A stretch of 17,633 bases of DNA, from NCBI GenBank assembly GCA_030594795.1, contig JAUVEK010000012.1, forward strand, positions 1 to 17,633. The letters are read 5' to 3'. This document shows, one piece after another, positions 1 to 8,283 of this stretch. This DNA is from Candidatus Nanohalarchaeota archaeon. GTDB lineage: Archaea > EX4484-52 > B79-G9. The notes under the pieces are model-generated. The model was not told the origin of the DNA. It saw nothing but the letters and a program-made list of their open reading frames with translations, and searched no databases. Position numbers and translations under genes: made by a program. Within the stretch, counting starts at the first letter, position 1, and the number at the start of each line of letters is the position of its first letter.

Positions 1-1560
1 GGCAAACTCAAAGGAGACTTTGCTACAGCAGCAGAGATAAAAAATATAAAAGAATCATTAGCAGCGCTGTCGCAAATTAAAGATAAATTGCGCGAAATAG
101 AAGATTTGGAACTGATAACAAAGCTAGAGGCAATACAGACCCAGGATGATGTGCACAATCTTACAGATGGCATAGGATCCCTGAAGACAAAAGTTGATTT
201 GCTTTCAGGCGCCATAAAGCTGATCAGCACAAAGATTACAGAAACCCCAAAGCTTGCTGGCCCGGACACAACAGATGGTGCTGCAAATATTGAAAAGATG
301 ACATTGTCACTAAAGTCAGATGTTGATTCACTCAAAAAAAGACTTGATAGCGGGACATCCGGGAGCCCAAAAGCCGGTCCAGCAGATAGTGCCTGTCACG
401 CAGAGATTGACGTGCTCAAAAAAGAAGTCACATCACTTAAGGCTGCAGTTGACAAAGCCGAAAACCTTGAGAAACACATTTATGATCTCGACAAAAAATT
501 AGCCGGTGCCCAGTTGCCAAAAGAGTCTTTGAACAAATTAAGCAGCGAAAATGCATCCGGAGATTATCTGAAATATGTCCCGGTAATAAAAGAAAACATC
601 TCGAAATTATACAAAGTATACAACAGGACAGAAAAAAGAGTAAATGATATCGAGAACAATATTAATGAAATCAAAGCATTGAAAAAGAATCCTGCAGCGC
701 CAGTGCCGCCCGCTTTGAATGAGGCAGTAAAAAAAACAGTTGACTATGAACTAAAAGAAGTTCTTGAGAACATCAACACAATAACTGCAGACATCAGATC
801 GCAGATTGCAGGCGAGATAGGGAAGCAGAACACTTTGATAGATACACTCAAAAAAGACTATGAAACCAGGATACATTCATTGGAATCAGAAATTGCCGGT
901 GCTCAAAAGAAAAAGGCAAGTGCAAAATCATATAATTATGAGGAGTTCGCTGAGTTCAGGGCAAGAATGTTGAATGAAATAAATCAGCTAAGAAAAGATA
1001 CAAAAGAGTTCGAGAAGAGAATATCCTCTGGTGAACTTGAAAACATTGTAGACAATAAGCTCACTCCCCATGTCTCTAATCAGGACAACATTGCAAAATC
1101 CCTGACATTATTGAACAGGAAAGTTGAGCAGAAGCACTTGGAGGTCAGTAAGAACACACACGAAAAAATTAACACCTCAGTTAAGTCAGTAATGGAGAGG
1201 ATTTCGCAAATCGAAAACGATATAACTCTGCTTAAAGACATGAAAGTGGACCTCGTAGACGACATTACAACAATATTGGACCACTCAGGGAAAGAAAAAG
1301 CAGACGCGAATATAAGCACCAAAAAGCTTGAGGAAAAGTATGATGACAAGCTCAAAGAGCTTGCAGAAAAAATAGACGCAATCCAACATGAAAGCAGCGC
1401 ATCCAAGGATGCTGAAATACAGGATACAAAAGCACTGGCAAAAGGGATCCGCTCGATACAGTATGAAAACGAAATTTTAAAGCAGGAACTTGAGAAAATA
1501 AAAAGTTTATATTTTGAAATGTTGCAGCAGAAAGAAGAGATACCTGTGATAATCGAATAA
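1..1560 (+). CDS. Long coiled-coil protein, C-terminal part (5' end outside window)
   Basis: The frame is open from the first base, so the gene starts upstream and at least 519 residues are visible, ending in TAA. An internal TTG near base 88 is not a credible start because the same coiled-coil pattern continues upstream of it. The visible protein is almost entirely charged heptad-like helix, rich in K, E, L, I and D, broken by short Gly/Pro/Ser/Ala linkers (bases about 345-400 and 690-715). I see no transmembrane segment, enzyme motif or Walker box. The protein ends with a short hydrophobic tail, PVIIE. It converges on the pilin-like operon with only 7 bp between the two stop codons. A structural or scaffold role is plausible, but the family is not recognised and the missing N-terminus may carry the defining domain. 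Confidence 0.85.
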   Translation, partial: GKLKGDFATAAEIKNIKESLAALSQIKDKLREIEDLELITKLEAIQTQDDVHNLTDGIGSLKTKVDLLSGAIKLISTKITETPKLAGPDTTDGAANIEKMTLSLKSDVDSLKKRLDSGTSGSPKAGPADSACHAEIDVLKKEVTSLKAAVDKAENLEKHIYDLDKKLAGAQLPKESLNKLSSENASGDYLKYVPVIKENISKLYKVYNRTEKRVNDIENNINEIKALKKNPAAPVPPALNEAVKKTVDYELKEVLENINTITADIRSQIAGEIGKQNTLIDTLKKDYETRIHSLESEIAGAQKKKASAKSYNYEEFAEFRARMLNEINQLRKDTKEFEKRISSGELENIVDNKLTPHVSNQDNIAKSLTLLNRKVEQKHLEVSKNTHEKINTSVKSVMERISQIENDITLLKDMKVDLVDDITTILDHSGKEKADANISTKKLEEKYDDKLKELAEKIDAIQHESSASKDAEIQDTKALAKGIRSIQYENEILKQELEKIKSLYFEMLQQKEEIPVIIE

Positions 1561-1567
1561 TTCTTAA

Positions 1568-2674
1568 TTACTGGCTCCAGTATATGAAATCAAGCTCTTT
1601 CTGCGGATTTTTCGGAAGAATAGTCGGGTCTATAAATGTTGCAATACCAGGCCCGCTGTATTTGCCGTAAGTTGTATTCCCTTCCATGCGATCAAAAAAC
1701 GTTGGACCATACTCATGCTCTATGAAACAGGTAGTTCCCAGTTCTGTTATAATATTATTTATCCATTCGTCAGTCTCATCACTCATTGCTGCAATGTACG
1801 AATTATCTGTATTGGAATATGCATCATTTGTATCAATTATTTTTGGAATTGTAACACCAGCAAGGTCATCAGACGTTTCAGATATTACGCCCTTGAATCC
1901 ATTTATATCAGACACACTGTAGTTTGAGATGTTATATGTAACCAGAATTTTTTCCGCTCTCAGGGAAGCAGACAACGAACCAATCCCGCTGGAATCAGCT
2001 GATTTAAACACTTTGCCGACAGTCCAGTTGGTTGCATTCGTCTTTGATACAAGCGCCTTCCCGTATGTTCCGGTTAAGTTGCATGGAATTATTGCCGTAC
2101 TGAATACCAGATTGCTTCTGACAGTATTTAGGGGATCTTCAAATGAATTATAGTCTACAGTCACCTCTTGTATTGTATTCTTTTTCACACGGATTCTGGA
2201 GATCGGGTCATAAATATCCAGTTCATAAACAGTAATAAGTTCTATATCATATACGTCTACCTGCCTGATAGTGTGGTTTTTAAGAGATATTGTGCTACTT
2301 ATCCCCATTTTATTTAGGATGTTGTGTATTGATACAGTCCAGTCATTAATTGTAGTGTTTTCCATTAACTGTAGCAGTGTTCCATTATATTCTCCTGTAG
2401 TGCTGACCTCGAATATAGTGGATTCAGTATTATTGATAAACGTCCCGTTGGTCACTGCAAAATCAATCAGGCTTAAGATTGCTCTTTTGGTTGCAATGTA
2501 TGAACTTCTTGATAAGTCATCATTTATATCATTTAAAGTATTCTGCAACAGGCTACTTCTGATTTTCGAGGATATTTCAAGGCTGTTTTGAGACACAGAG
2601 TGTATGTTTATCAGCGTAGTCAACGATAGCATTATTATCAATGCGAACAGTGTATATGTAAATCCTTTTGGCAT
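1568..2674 (-). CDS. Secreted pilin-like surface protein, 368 aa, last gene of the pilin/VWA operon
   Basis: The N-terminus, MPKG followed by FTYTLFALIIMLSL, is a short basic segment ending in Gly and then a hydrophobic helix. This is the layout of a class III (prepilin peptidase) signal, although the usual Glu at mature position 5 is absent. The rest is extracellular in character: beta-rich, with many N-X-S/T sequons and few Lys clusters. A C-terminal stretch YGPTFFDRMEGN (about residue 322 onward) followed by a GIATFID-type segment resembles a motif I recall from archaeal pilin-like surface proteins; I cannot name the family. The ATG lies 4 nt after the stop of the VWA gene, with GGAAG 7 nt upstream as ribosome site, so it is co-transcribed with its neighbours. 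Function is unknown; a minor pilin or adhesin-complex subunit is inferred. Confidence 0.8.
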   Translation of the reverse strand: MPKGFTYTLFALIIMLSLTTLINIHSVSQNSLEISSKIRSSLLQNTLNDINDDLSRSSYIATKRAILSLIDFAVTNGTFINNTESTIFEVSTTGEYNGTLLQLMENTTINDWTVSIHNILNKMGISSTISLKNHTIRQVDVYDIELITVYELDIYDPISRIRVKKNTIQEVTVDYNSFEDPLNTVRSNLVFSTAIIPCNLTGTYGKALVSKTNATNWTVGKVFKSADSSGIGSLSASLRAEKILVTYNISNYSVSDINGFKGVISETSDDLAGVTIPKIIDTNDAYSNTDNSYIAAMSDETDEWINNIITELGTTCFIEHEYGPTFFDRMEGNTTYGKYSGPGIATFIDPTILPKNPQKELDFIYWSQ

Positions 2675-2678
2675 TTTA

Positions 2679-5600
2679 TTACTTCCATATTTCCAGTTTT
2701 AGAATTGCAGGCCCCCACATCCATGGTATGTCAGTTACCTTTATTATCCGTATGTCTATATTTGTCTGGTCAAGTGCTATGTCGATCCTGTTGTCGCCTG
2801 TAACATCAAGTTGCTGCAATAATAATATTGCCGCACAATCTATCGAGTCATCGTGATCATAGAATATTTGTGCACTCGAAAACTCACAGTTCTTTGTGTC
2901 ATTATAGTTAGTAGGTATCTTTATCGTGGCATTCTTGCCATTGTATTGCTCTACATTCCATTCGCATCCATCTGCTTTCGGGGATATTTGGCTGTAGCTT
3001 GCAGTCCCTTTGATTTTGAGTGTGTATATTACTTTGGTGTGAGGTGACCCGCCAGTGAAATATGTCTCATTAATACCTGTATCTATTTGTACATAATTCG
3101 TCTGGTTTTGTCCAATCAGGGCAGGTGGCATGAAGATGATATATGGGTCCCCTAATTTAGTGAATCTTTCCTGGTATGTGCTCAGGTTGTACACATTTAT
3201 CCAGCCAGATGTTTCATTCTTCATGTTTAGTATGCTTGTCCAGAATTCCGATGAATACGATGTAGCTTTTGCATCAACCACTCCAACCGAGGGCGGAATC
3301 CAGTATGATCCATTCTTCGGGCTCTCTACACTCAGATTACCGGATGTCTCGCCAAAGGTGAGGCTGTCAAATGTAAGTGAGATCTCGCCATAGTCTAAGT
3401 TCGCTGACGGAGTATAATTGTATTCAATATACGAATCAGGATAAAGTGTTGTGGATGTATACGTTCCACTGATATTCGCCCTCTGGGTATTGAAACTTAT
3501 CATTGCACCTGCAACATCCTTATATATCTGTTTTAGTTCTTCTGCATCACCGCTCGCGCGAAACATGCCGCGCCCGCAGTCAGCAATACCCTGTAGTGTT
3601 GCATTATCTGCGCCACTGCCAAAGCCAACAGCATGAGATATTATCCCATAATTTTCATAAGCATCGCATGCAAAATCTATTGCCTGCTGTTTTGCGCCCC
3701 CTGCTGGACAAGCACCATAACAGACATCTGCTTCCCCATCGCTCATGACAAGCATTGCCTTGTTTCTTGAATCGTTAACAGCTTCAAGTTTTAGGTCGAA
3801 TCGTACAACACTATCGCTATTATATAATTTGGCAGCAACAGTATTGTTGCCCTGCTTAAAGTATGACCTGTCAATAAGTTCTATGCGGTTCCAGTGCTTA
3901 GCGCCGTGACTGGGTCCTGGATCTGCATCGATAAGCTGACCATTCAGGTATATGTCCGCCAGATCGTCTGAGACAACTTTCAGAATACCCCTGCCAACTT
4001 CACCCATACTATCTATTGTGAAATTTTTTCTGAAATAGTATCTGCTCGTCCCGTTTCTTATCTCCAAAAATATATTATCAAACCTGAAAATGCCCCAATC
4101 ATTGCCGTTATTTGCACTTAATTTTCCACCGACGTCAAGATAATATGTACCAGGTCCCGTAATCAATCTCGTTATATCTTGCGTTGTCGATGTTAAAGAT
4201 ATACTATCACTCGGATCATCTCTAAAATCTATTTCAGGGGTCGTATCGCCTCCTTCACTAGATTGTTCTGTTCCAAGATATGTTGTTGTGGTAGAGTTTG
4301 ACCATTTTGCTTTTATCCATACTTCGTCAACTGCATTGAATATGCCTAGACTGCCATCCCATTCATACTTGAATGATAATCTTGCCATACCATTGTTGTA
4401 GAGTATGTCATAAAGTTCTTGAGTTATATTTATTTGAATGCCATATGCTCCAGAGCAGTCATTATTGTCACACCTATTTTTTTCAGGAGCACCAGTACCT
4501 GTATCAAACTCCAACATACTATTAACGACATCTTTATAATCGATATCATCATCATAATCATATGGCCCAATGCCATTTGAATCATTTTCTTTATCCCATC
4601 CATCATTGCCGTTATTCCAGCCAAATGTGTTGCCTGTTGAATTATATCCTGTCTCGAAGCTAACGGGGATTGTGCTTCGGTTGTCGTCCCAGAGATCCGC
4701 ATAAGCGATGATTCCTCCACTACCTCCGGTGGCAAGTGTGGTCGCCATAGGTATCGAGCCAACACCTGCACCGAAAACAGAATCATTTGTCTTCCATTCA
4801 GATTCGATAGCATAGTTGGATTCATACCATTTATTACCGTAGCTGTCGTCGGGAGGTGCAGCGTCCATGTAACTGTCATTATAGTACCATACAGTTCCAT
4901 TATCCACGATTGTTGTCACATTGAGTGTTGCTTTGAGTATATCAATTGAGCTTTTTATGCCGCATGAAATACATGTTGTTCCCCCGTCATCCTTATATGA
5001 GTCAACCAGATTCTTTAACGTAGCATTATCATCTGTGAGATAAACCATGTCCCGAGTCGCAGTACTGTAGTTTACAAGCCCCACTCTTTGCCCTTCGGTC
5101 TCCAAGATTGTGTCTACAAACTCTTTGTCAGACTCTATTGCAACATTTATTCTATCTCGGTCACAGGGAGATGGTGCGTTACAGTCACATGGTCCTGCAA
5201 CCGAATTGACATCACATGTAGCCATACTTCCAGAAACATCTGTTATAAGGACTACATCGCTTCCTGTGTCATAACCCGTCACGTTTTTTATGCCAAGGCG
5301 AATTGGGATTGTACTTTCACCCATTGCTCCGTAACTAAGCATTGACGAAAGTACTGTATTATTTATGTCAACATATTCTGTCTCATTCGTAAGCATATCA
5401 TACACTTTTGTCTTTCCAATGTACAAATATGTCGTATATGGATTATTGAGATGCAGATGAACATGCATTGAATTAAGAGCCCCGGGCACATAAAATGACG
5501 AATACAGGTTTATGAAACCATTGATGCCTGGAAAGTCGTATCTTTCAGATACATTGCCGTTTTGTAGGTTTATCATGGTTGTGTCCATCTGCGAGGTATT

Positions 5601-6449
5601 ATATTCAATTTTAATATAGCCCCCGCCAATATAACTATTTTGCATATCAGTGAAATTTATCTGGATTGTATTTTCGTTTGCATTAAATAATGAATAATAT
5701 GTTGAATTCATTGTCCAGTTGTTTGAATACATTGCAGTTGCAGAACCCATCGCATATGTTCCAGCATAATTGCCATTTACACTCATAGTGAAATTGCTCC
5801 CGGCATCCATTTCAATATAGACATTGATTACGCTGCCGATTACCTCCGGAAGTGCAAATGTTTTTGTGATATTTCCCTCGCCTACAAAGCCACCGAAATA
5901 TATGAATTTTGCCGTATCTTTCGAGAGTATGTTGCTTATCGATATCCTTGTCGACGTCCCTTTAGAGGGCATGCCTTCATGAATCCCGGATATCATGCGC
6001 CTTGATGCAGAAAGCACGCTGTACTCTCCTTTTGGATCTGAGTATATCTCCTGATCATTAATAAATAAGCCATAGCTATAACCTGCTGGAATTAATTCAC
6101 CAACGTATATCTGTGTAAGTTGTTTGGCATAGTTCATTGAATCAGCCGAGTTCTCAGCCCATAACTCCCCGATGACATACACCAGGTCTTTGTCAAGATC
6201 GCCTGTGCTTACGTTTGTGTCAGATATTATGTTGTTTCTAAGTGTTTCGTTTACATGACCAAATTCAATGTTTGATATTATTTTTATAGAATCTACAGAT
6301 AGGGTGTTCGCCTGTTCAGATAAATATCGCTCAGACAATCTTGGTGCGCCTTGTGAGAATACGATACCCGTAGCAATGAGTAGTAGTGATATTGCCATCA
6401 AACCATCCATTGTAAATATCAATCCTTTTTTCTGCTTCATCTTTATCAT
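2679..6449 (-). CDS. Giant pilin-anchored von Willebrand factor A domain protein, 1256 aa
   Basis: The N-terminus has KKG followed by a hydrophobic helix (LIFTMDGLMAISLLLIATGIV, residues about 10-30, given here only as a landmark of 21 positions), resembling archaeal pilin-type signals. Residues about 40-390 are a beta-rich extracellular region with many sequons. The VWA fold starts near residue 398 (DVVLITDVSGS), with the MIDAS DxSGS at 404-408 and a Thr in GGTTC near 491. The expected next strand, MLVMSDG, does not appear until about 899-905. The intervening 370-odd residues look like nested beta-sandwich domains. The VWA ends near 985, and about 270 further residues form another beta-rich region. 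There are at least two dozen N-X-S/T sequons and many cysteines. ATG 6449 is 5 nt after the upstream stop; Met4 (6440) fits the AAGGA site better and may be the true start. A surface adhesin role is inferred. Confidence 0.88.
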   Translation of the reverse strand: MIKMKQKKGLIFTMDGLMAISLLLIATGIVFSQGAPRLSERYLSEQANTLSVDSIKIISNIEFGHVNETLRNNIISDTNVSTGDLDKDLVYVIGELWAENSADSMNYAKQLTQIYVGELIPAGYSYGLFINDQEIYSDPKGEYSVLSASRRMISGIHEGMPSKGTSTRISISNILSKDTAKFIYFGGFVGEGNITKTFALPEVIGSVINVYIEMDAGSNFTMSVNGNYAGTYAMGSATAMYSNNWTMNSTYYSLFNANENTIQINFTDMQNSYIGGGYIKIEYNTSQMDTTMINLQNGNVSERYDFPGINGFINLYSSFYVPGALNSMHVHLHLNNPYTTYLYIGKTKVYDMLTNETEYVDINNTVLSSMLSYGAMGESTIPIRLGIKNVTGYDTGSDVVLITDVSGSMATCDVNSVAGPCDCNAPSPCDRDRINVAIESDKEFVDTILETEGQRVGLVNYSTATRDMVYLTDDNATLKNLVDSYKDDGGTTCISCGIKSSIDILKATLNVTTIVDNGTVWYYNDSYMDAAPPDDSYGNKWYESNYAIESEWKTNDSVFGAGVGSIPMATTLATGGSGGIIAYADLWDDNRSTIPVSFETGYNSTGNTFGWNNGNDGWDKENDSNGIGPYDYDDDIDYKDVVNSMLEFDTGTGAPEKNRCDNNDCSGAYGIQINITQELYDILYNNGMARLSFKYEWDGSLGIFNAVDEVWIKAKWSNSTTTTYLGTEQSSEGGDTTPEIDFRDDPSDSISLTSTTQDITRLITGPGTYYLDVGGKLSANNGNDWGIFRFDNIFLEIRNGTSRYYFRKNFTIDSMGEVGRGILKVVSDDLADIYLNGQLIDADPGPSHGAKHWNRIELIDRSYFKQGNNTVAAKLYNSDSVVRFDLKLEAVNDSRNKAMLVMSDGEADVCYGACPAGGAKQQAIDFACDAYENYGIISHAVGFGSGADNATLQGIADCGRGMFRASGDAEELKQIYKDVAGAMISFNTQRANISGTYTSTTLYPDSYIEYNYTPSANLDYGEISLTFDSLTFGETSGNLSVESPKNGSYWIPPSVGVVDAKATSYSSEFWTSILNMKNETSGWINVYNLSTYQERFTKLGDPYIIFMPPALIGQNQTNYVQIDTGINETYFTGGSPHTKVIYTLKIKGTASYSQISPKADGCEWNVEQYNGKNATIKIPTNYNDTKNCEFSSAQIFYDHDDSIDCAAILLLQQLDVTGDNRIDIALDQTNIDIRIIKVTDIPWMWGPAILKLEIWK
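3780..4907 (-). other. Large insertion inside the VWA domain (nested beta-sandwich modules)
   Basis: This covers about residues 515-890 of the 1256-aa protein, between the two halves of the VWA fold. Its first part has a W-Y-Y...PDDSYGNKWYE...WKTNDSVFGAGVGSI pattern. Its last part has RYYFRKNFTIDS, then DDLADIYLNGQLI and FKQGNNTVAAKLYN. Together these two halves look like one galactose-binding-like jelly-roll (tryptophan-rich PDFDDS...W segment, FRK-F strand, and A-x-YLNG hairpin). Between them, about residues 575-800, lies another beta-rich block with its own SFKYEWDGS and DVGGKL segments. Domain boundaries are estimated by eye. Confidence 0.55.
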
Positions 6450-6454
6450 TGTCC

Positions 6455-7615
6455 TTATTTATATATGTAAAATGTCATTATGCCTCTCTGAATGTCCTGA
6501 CCGTTCCTCACCAGTATGAATCGTTTTACAGGTACAATGTTTTCAGCTTGTGCCGTTTCATTACTGCCAAACGCAAGTTCAATGCCGTCCATATCCATGC
6601 CATCTATTGGGTCCCCACTGTCGTCACTGCCGTCAGGCAAATAGTATATCTTTCCGCTGCCATAATACCACAGGCACACCACGCACTTCCCGGCAGTTCC
6701 GTCGCTTTCAACAATTACTTTGTCGACATCGGATATATTATATCTGAATCTATGCGATTCAAAAGTTATGGTTTCGCCAACATCCTTTCCGACAAGTAAT
6801 ATGTCTTTTTTAATTATGGTTCCTGTCCTGTCTGAGGCGTCAGCCACACCTCCGTCAGGTATTCCTGGGAAGTGTTTTATCATCTGGGCGTCTTTTTTGT
6901 CTTTTATGTCTATGAATGTTCCGCCGCTGTCTACGAAATTTTTCAATGCTGCTTTATCTGCTGCATCTATGTCAAAGGAGTTTTCAGCTTCGATTATTAC
7001 GGTATCGTAGCTTGATAGATTGGACATCAGCATTGTGAACAGGCCTCTTTCGTTTGGCGGGGTTGCATCACTGGAATTGTACAATGTTCTCGCATTGTGC
7101 GAAGGTGTACCCGGTCCTGCCCAGTAGTAGTCCCACTCGTCATAGTAGTTTTCCAATAGTTGTTTGATTATGTTGTCGTTATTGTCTCTTGCAAAAACAG
7201 CTGCAGTGCCTGTTATTGCACCACTGACCTTTAATGATTTGCCATCCGGGTCTGTTATGTTTACAAAGAATTCATATGAGCCAAGACCGAGATATCTCTT
7301 CAAGTCATTGTATTCAAGCATCTTAAAGCTGATTATTTTGTCAGTATCCAGTATGTCTGTATTGTTCTCCTTCAGGCCCACCATCATGACATTTGTTGTG
7401 TTCCAGTTCTGCGGGACTCCCGGGGTATTCAGGAGTATGTCTGAAACATAAAGTGCCTTGTTCTGCATTTGTTCTGTGTCATAGTATCGTATTGATTTTT
7501 CGCATGACGTGTTCCATAGCATAATACCCAAACCTAGTATTACTGAAAATATTGTTATGCTCATTATGAAATCAGGACTTAATACCTGTGATTTTCTGCT
7601 TTTACAGATTAGCAT
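6455..7615 (-). CDS. Pilin-like secreted protein with a possible glutamine-amidotransferase-like Rossmann segment, 386 aa
   Basis: The N-terminus is a basic stretch, then SQVLSPDFIMS, then the hydrophobic helix ITIFSVILGLGIMLW, again a pilin-type signal. The mature part holds about 350 residues predicted outside the cell. Residues about 160-250 (ARTLYNS...SSYDTVIIEAENSF...LKNFVDSGGTFIDI) follow the strand-helix pattern of class I glutamine amidotransferase-like (DUF4350/ThuA-type) folds, where a 'YDTVIIE' strand is followed by a 'F-V-x-x-GG-T-F' loop; no catalytic Cys-His-Glu set is evident. The ATG overlaps the end of the upstream 161-aa gene by 14 nt, and AAGG lies about 8 nt upstream as ribosome site. 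Five nt separate its stop from the VWA gene. It probably belongs to the same surface complex; the exact role is unknown. Confidence 0.82.
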   Translation of the reverse strand: MLICKSRKSQVLSPDFIMSITIFSVILGLGIMLWNTSCEKSIRYYDTEQMQNKALYVSDILLNTPGVPQNWNTTNVMMVGLKENNTDILDTDKIISFKMLEYNDLKRYLGLGSYEFFVNITDPDGKSLKVSGAITGTAAVFARDNNDNIIKQLLENYYDEWDYYWAGPGTPSHNARTLYNSSDATPPNERGLFTMLMSNLSSYDTVIIEAENSFDIDAADKAALKNFVDSGGTFIDIKDKKDAQMIKHFPGIPDGGVADASDRTGTIIKKDILLVGKDVGETITFESHRFRYNISDVDKVIVESDGTAGKCVVCLWYYGSGKIYYLPDGSDDSGDPIDGMDMDGIELAFGSNETAQAENIVPVKRFILVRNGQDIQRGIMTFYIYK

Positions 7616-8087
7616 ATATCAAACCTTCCCTGTTCTCTATATAATTGTCACCTGGCTGAATTGTTCCTGTTATGTTTGGTGTGACAATTTTAGTTGTGTA
7701 TGTCTCTGTCGAATTTACTATTACGAGATTATCAGTTACTATCACACTGTATGTTCCCCCGACAATTGTGTCCGGAAGTGTAAAGTTTTTTGAGTAGCCG
7801 TCACCTATGCTTGTTGCGATGTCTATCTCATATCCAATCCATTCTGAAATTTTCATGGATTCCATGTTCCTTTTTTCTTTGATTGCACTGAAATTACTCT
7901 GGAGAATTACCAGGTAGATTGCTGAAAACACAAGCAGTGAATATGAAACTAACATAAGTAACTCAATGCCTGATTGACCTTTAGCTTTAACATTAGAATT
8001 CCTAGTCCTAAGAATCAAATTTATCCTTGTAGTAATTGTACTATTCATACCTTTTGAATTCATACATCCAGAATTCATACACTTCAT
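7602..8087 (-). CDS. Small class III signal-peptide (pilin-like) protein, first gene of the operon, 161 aa
   Basis: An N-terminal tail of about 35 residues is followed by KAKGQSGIELLMLVSYSLLVFSAIYLVIL. KGQSGIE plus the hydrophobic helix is the archaeal class III signal (KGQ...E with Glu at +5) used by pilins and archaellins; cleavage would follow the Gly. The mature domain is about 120 residues with sequons. The start at 8087 is chosen because a TATA box (8110-8117) lies about 26 nt upstream, which predicts a leaderless mRNA beginning at this ATG. Three further in-frame ATGs (residues 4, 9 and 14) lie in a micro-repeat, so shorter forms are possible. It leads the operon whose other members also have pilin-type N-termini, which makes it a candidate major or minor pilin. 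Confidence 0.82.
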   Translation of the reverse strand: MKCMNSGCMNSKGMNSTITTRINLILRTRNSNVKAKGQSGIELLMLVSYSLLVFSAIYLVILQSNFSAIKEKRNMESMKISEWIGYEIDIATSIGDGYSKNFTLPDTIVGGTYSVIVTDNLVIVNSTETYTTKIVTPNITGTIQPGDNYIENREGLIYANL

Positions 8088-8109
8088 ACATCTTCTTTAG
8101 CTCACGTCG

Positions 8110-8117
8110 TATAAATA
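8110..8117 (-). promoter_or_regulatory. TATA box of the pilin/VWA operon
   Basis: On the minus strand this reads TATTTATA, preceded by an A-rich BRE-like stretch (ACAAAATC). Its centre is about 26 nt from the ATG at 8087, the spacing expected for archaeal transcription to start at the ATG itself. Confidence 0.6.
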
Positions 8118-8220
8118 GATTTTGTGTCATTATACTGCGGTTCCCTCTTACTCTATTTCTCAGCACGATTATTCAATTTATGACTTCCCAAAGCATCCAA
8201 GTGCTCCCGGATGATAAACA

Positions 8221-8228
8221 TATAATAT
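8221..8228 (+). promoter_or_regulatory. TATA box of aspS
   Basis: TATAATAT in an AT-rich block. Initiation about 26 nt downstream (near 8251) would give a leader of about 33 nt containing the GAGGTG ribosome site at 8273-8278. Confidence 0.5.
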
Positions 8229-8283
8229 TTTTGCAAGATAAGGTAAGTAGTTCACAGAATATTACAGGCAGTGAGGTGTCCTT

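Noticed and set aside
88..1560. TTG at 88 as the start of the coiled-coil protein
   Set aside because: The frame is open to the window edge with the same coiled-coil composition, so the gene begins upstream.
4430..4900. 156-codon minus-strand frame inside the VWA gene
   Set aside because: Out-of-frame shadow of the 1256-aa gene; the sequence is Met/Ile/Thr-rich with no domain pattern or ribosome site.
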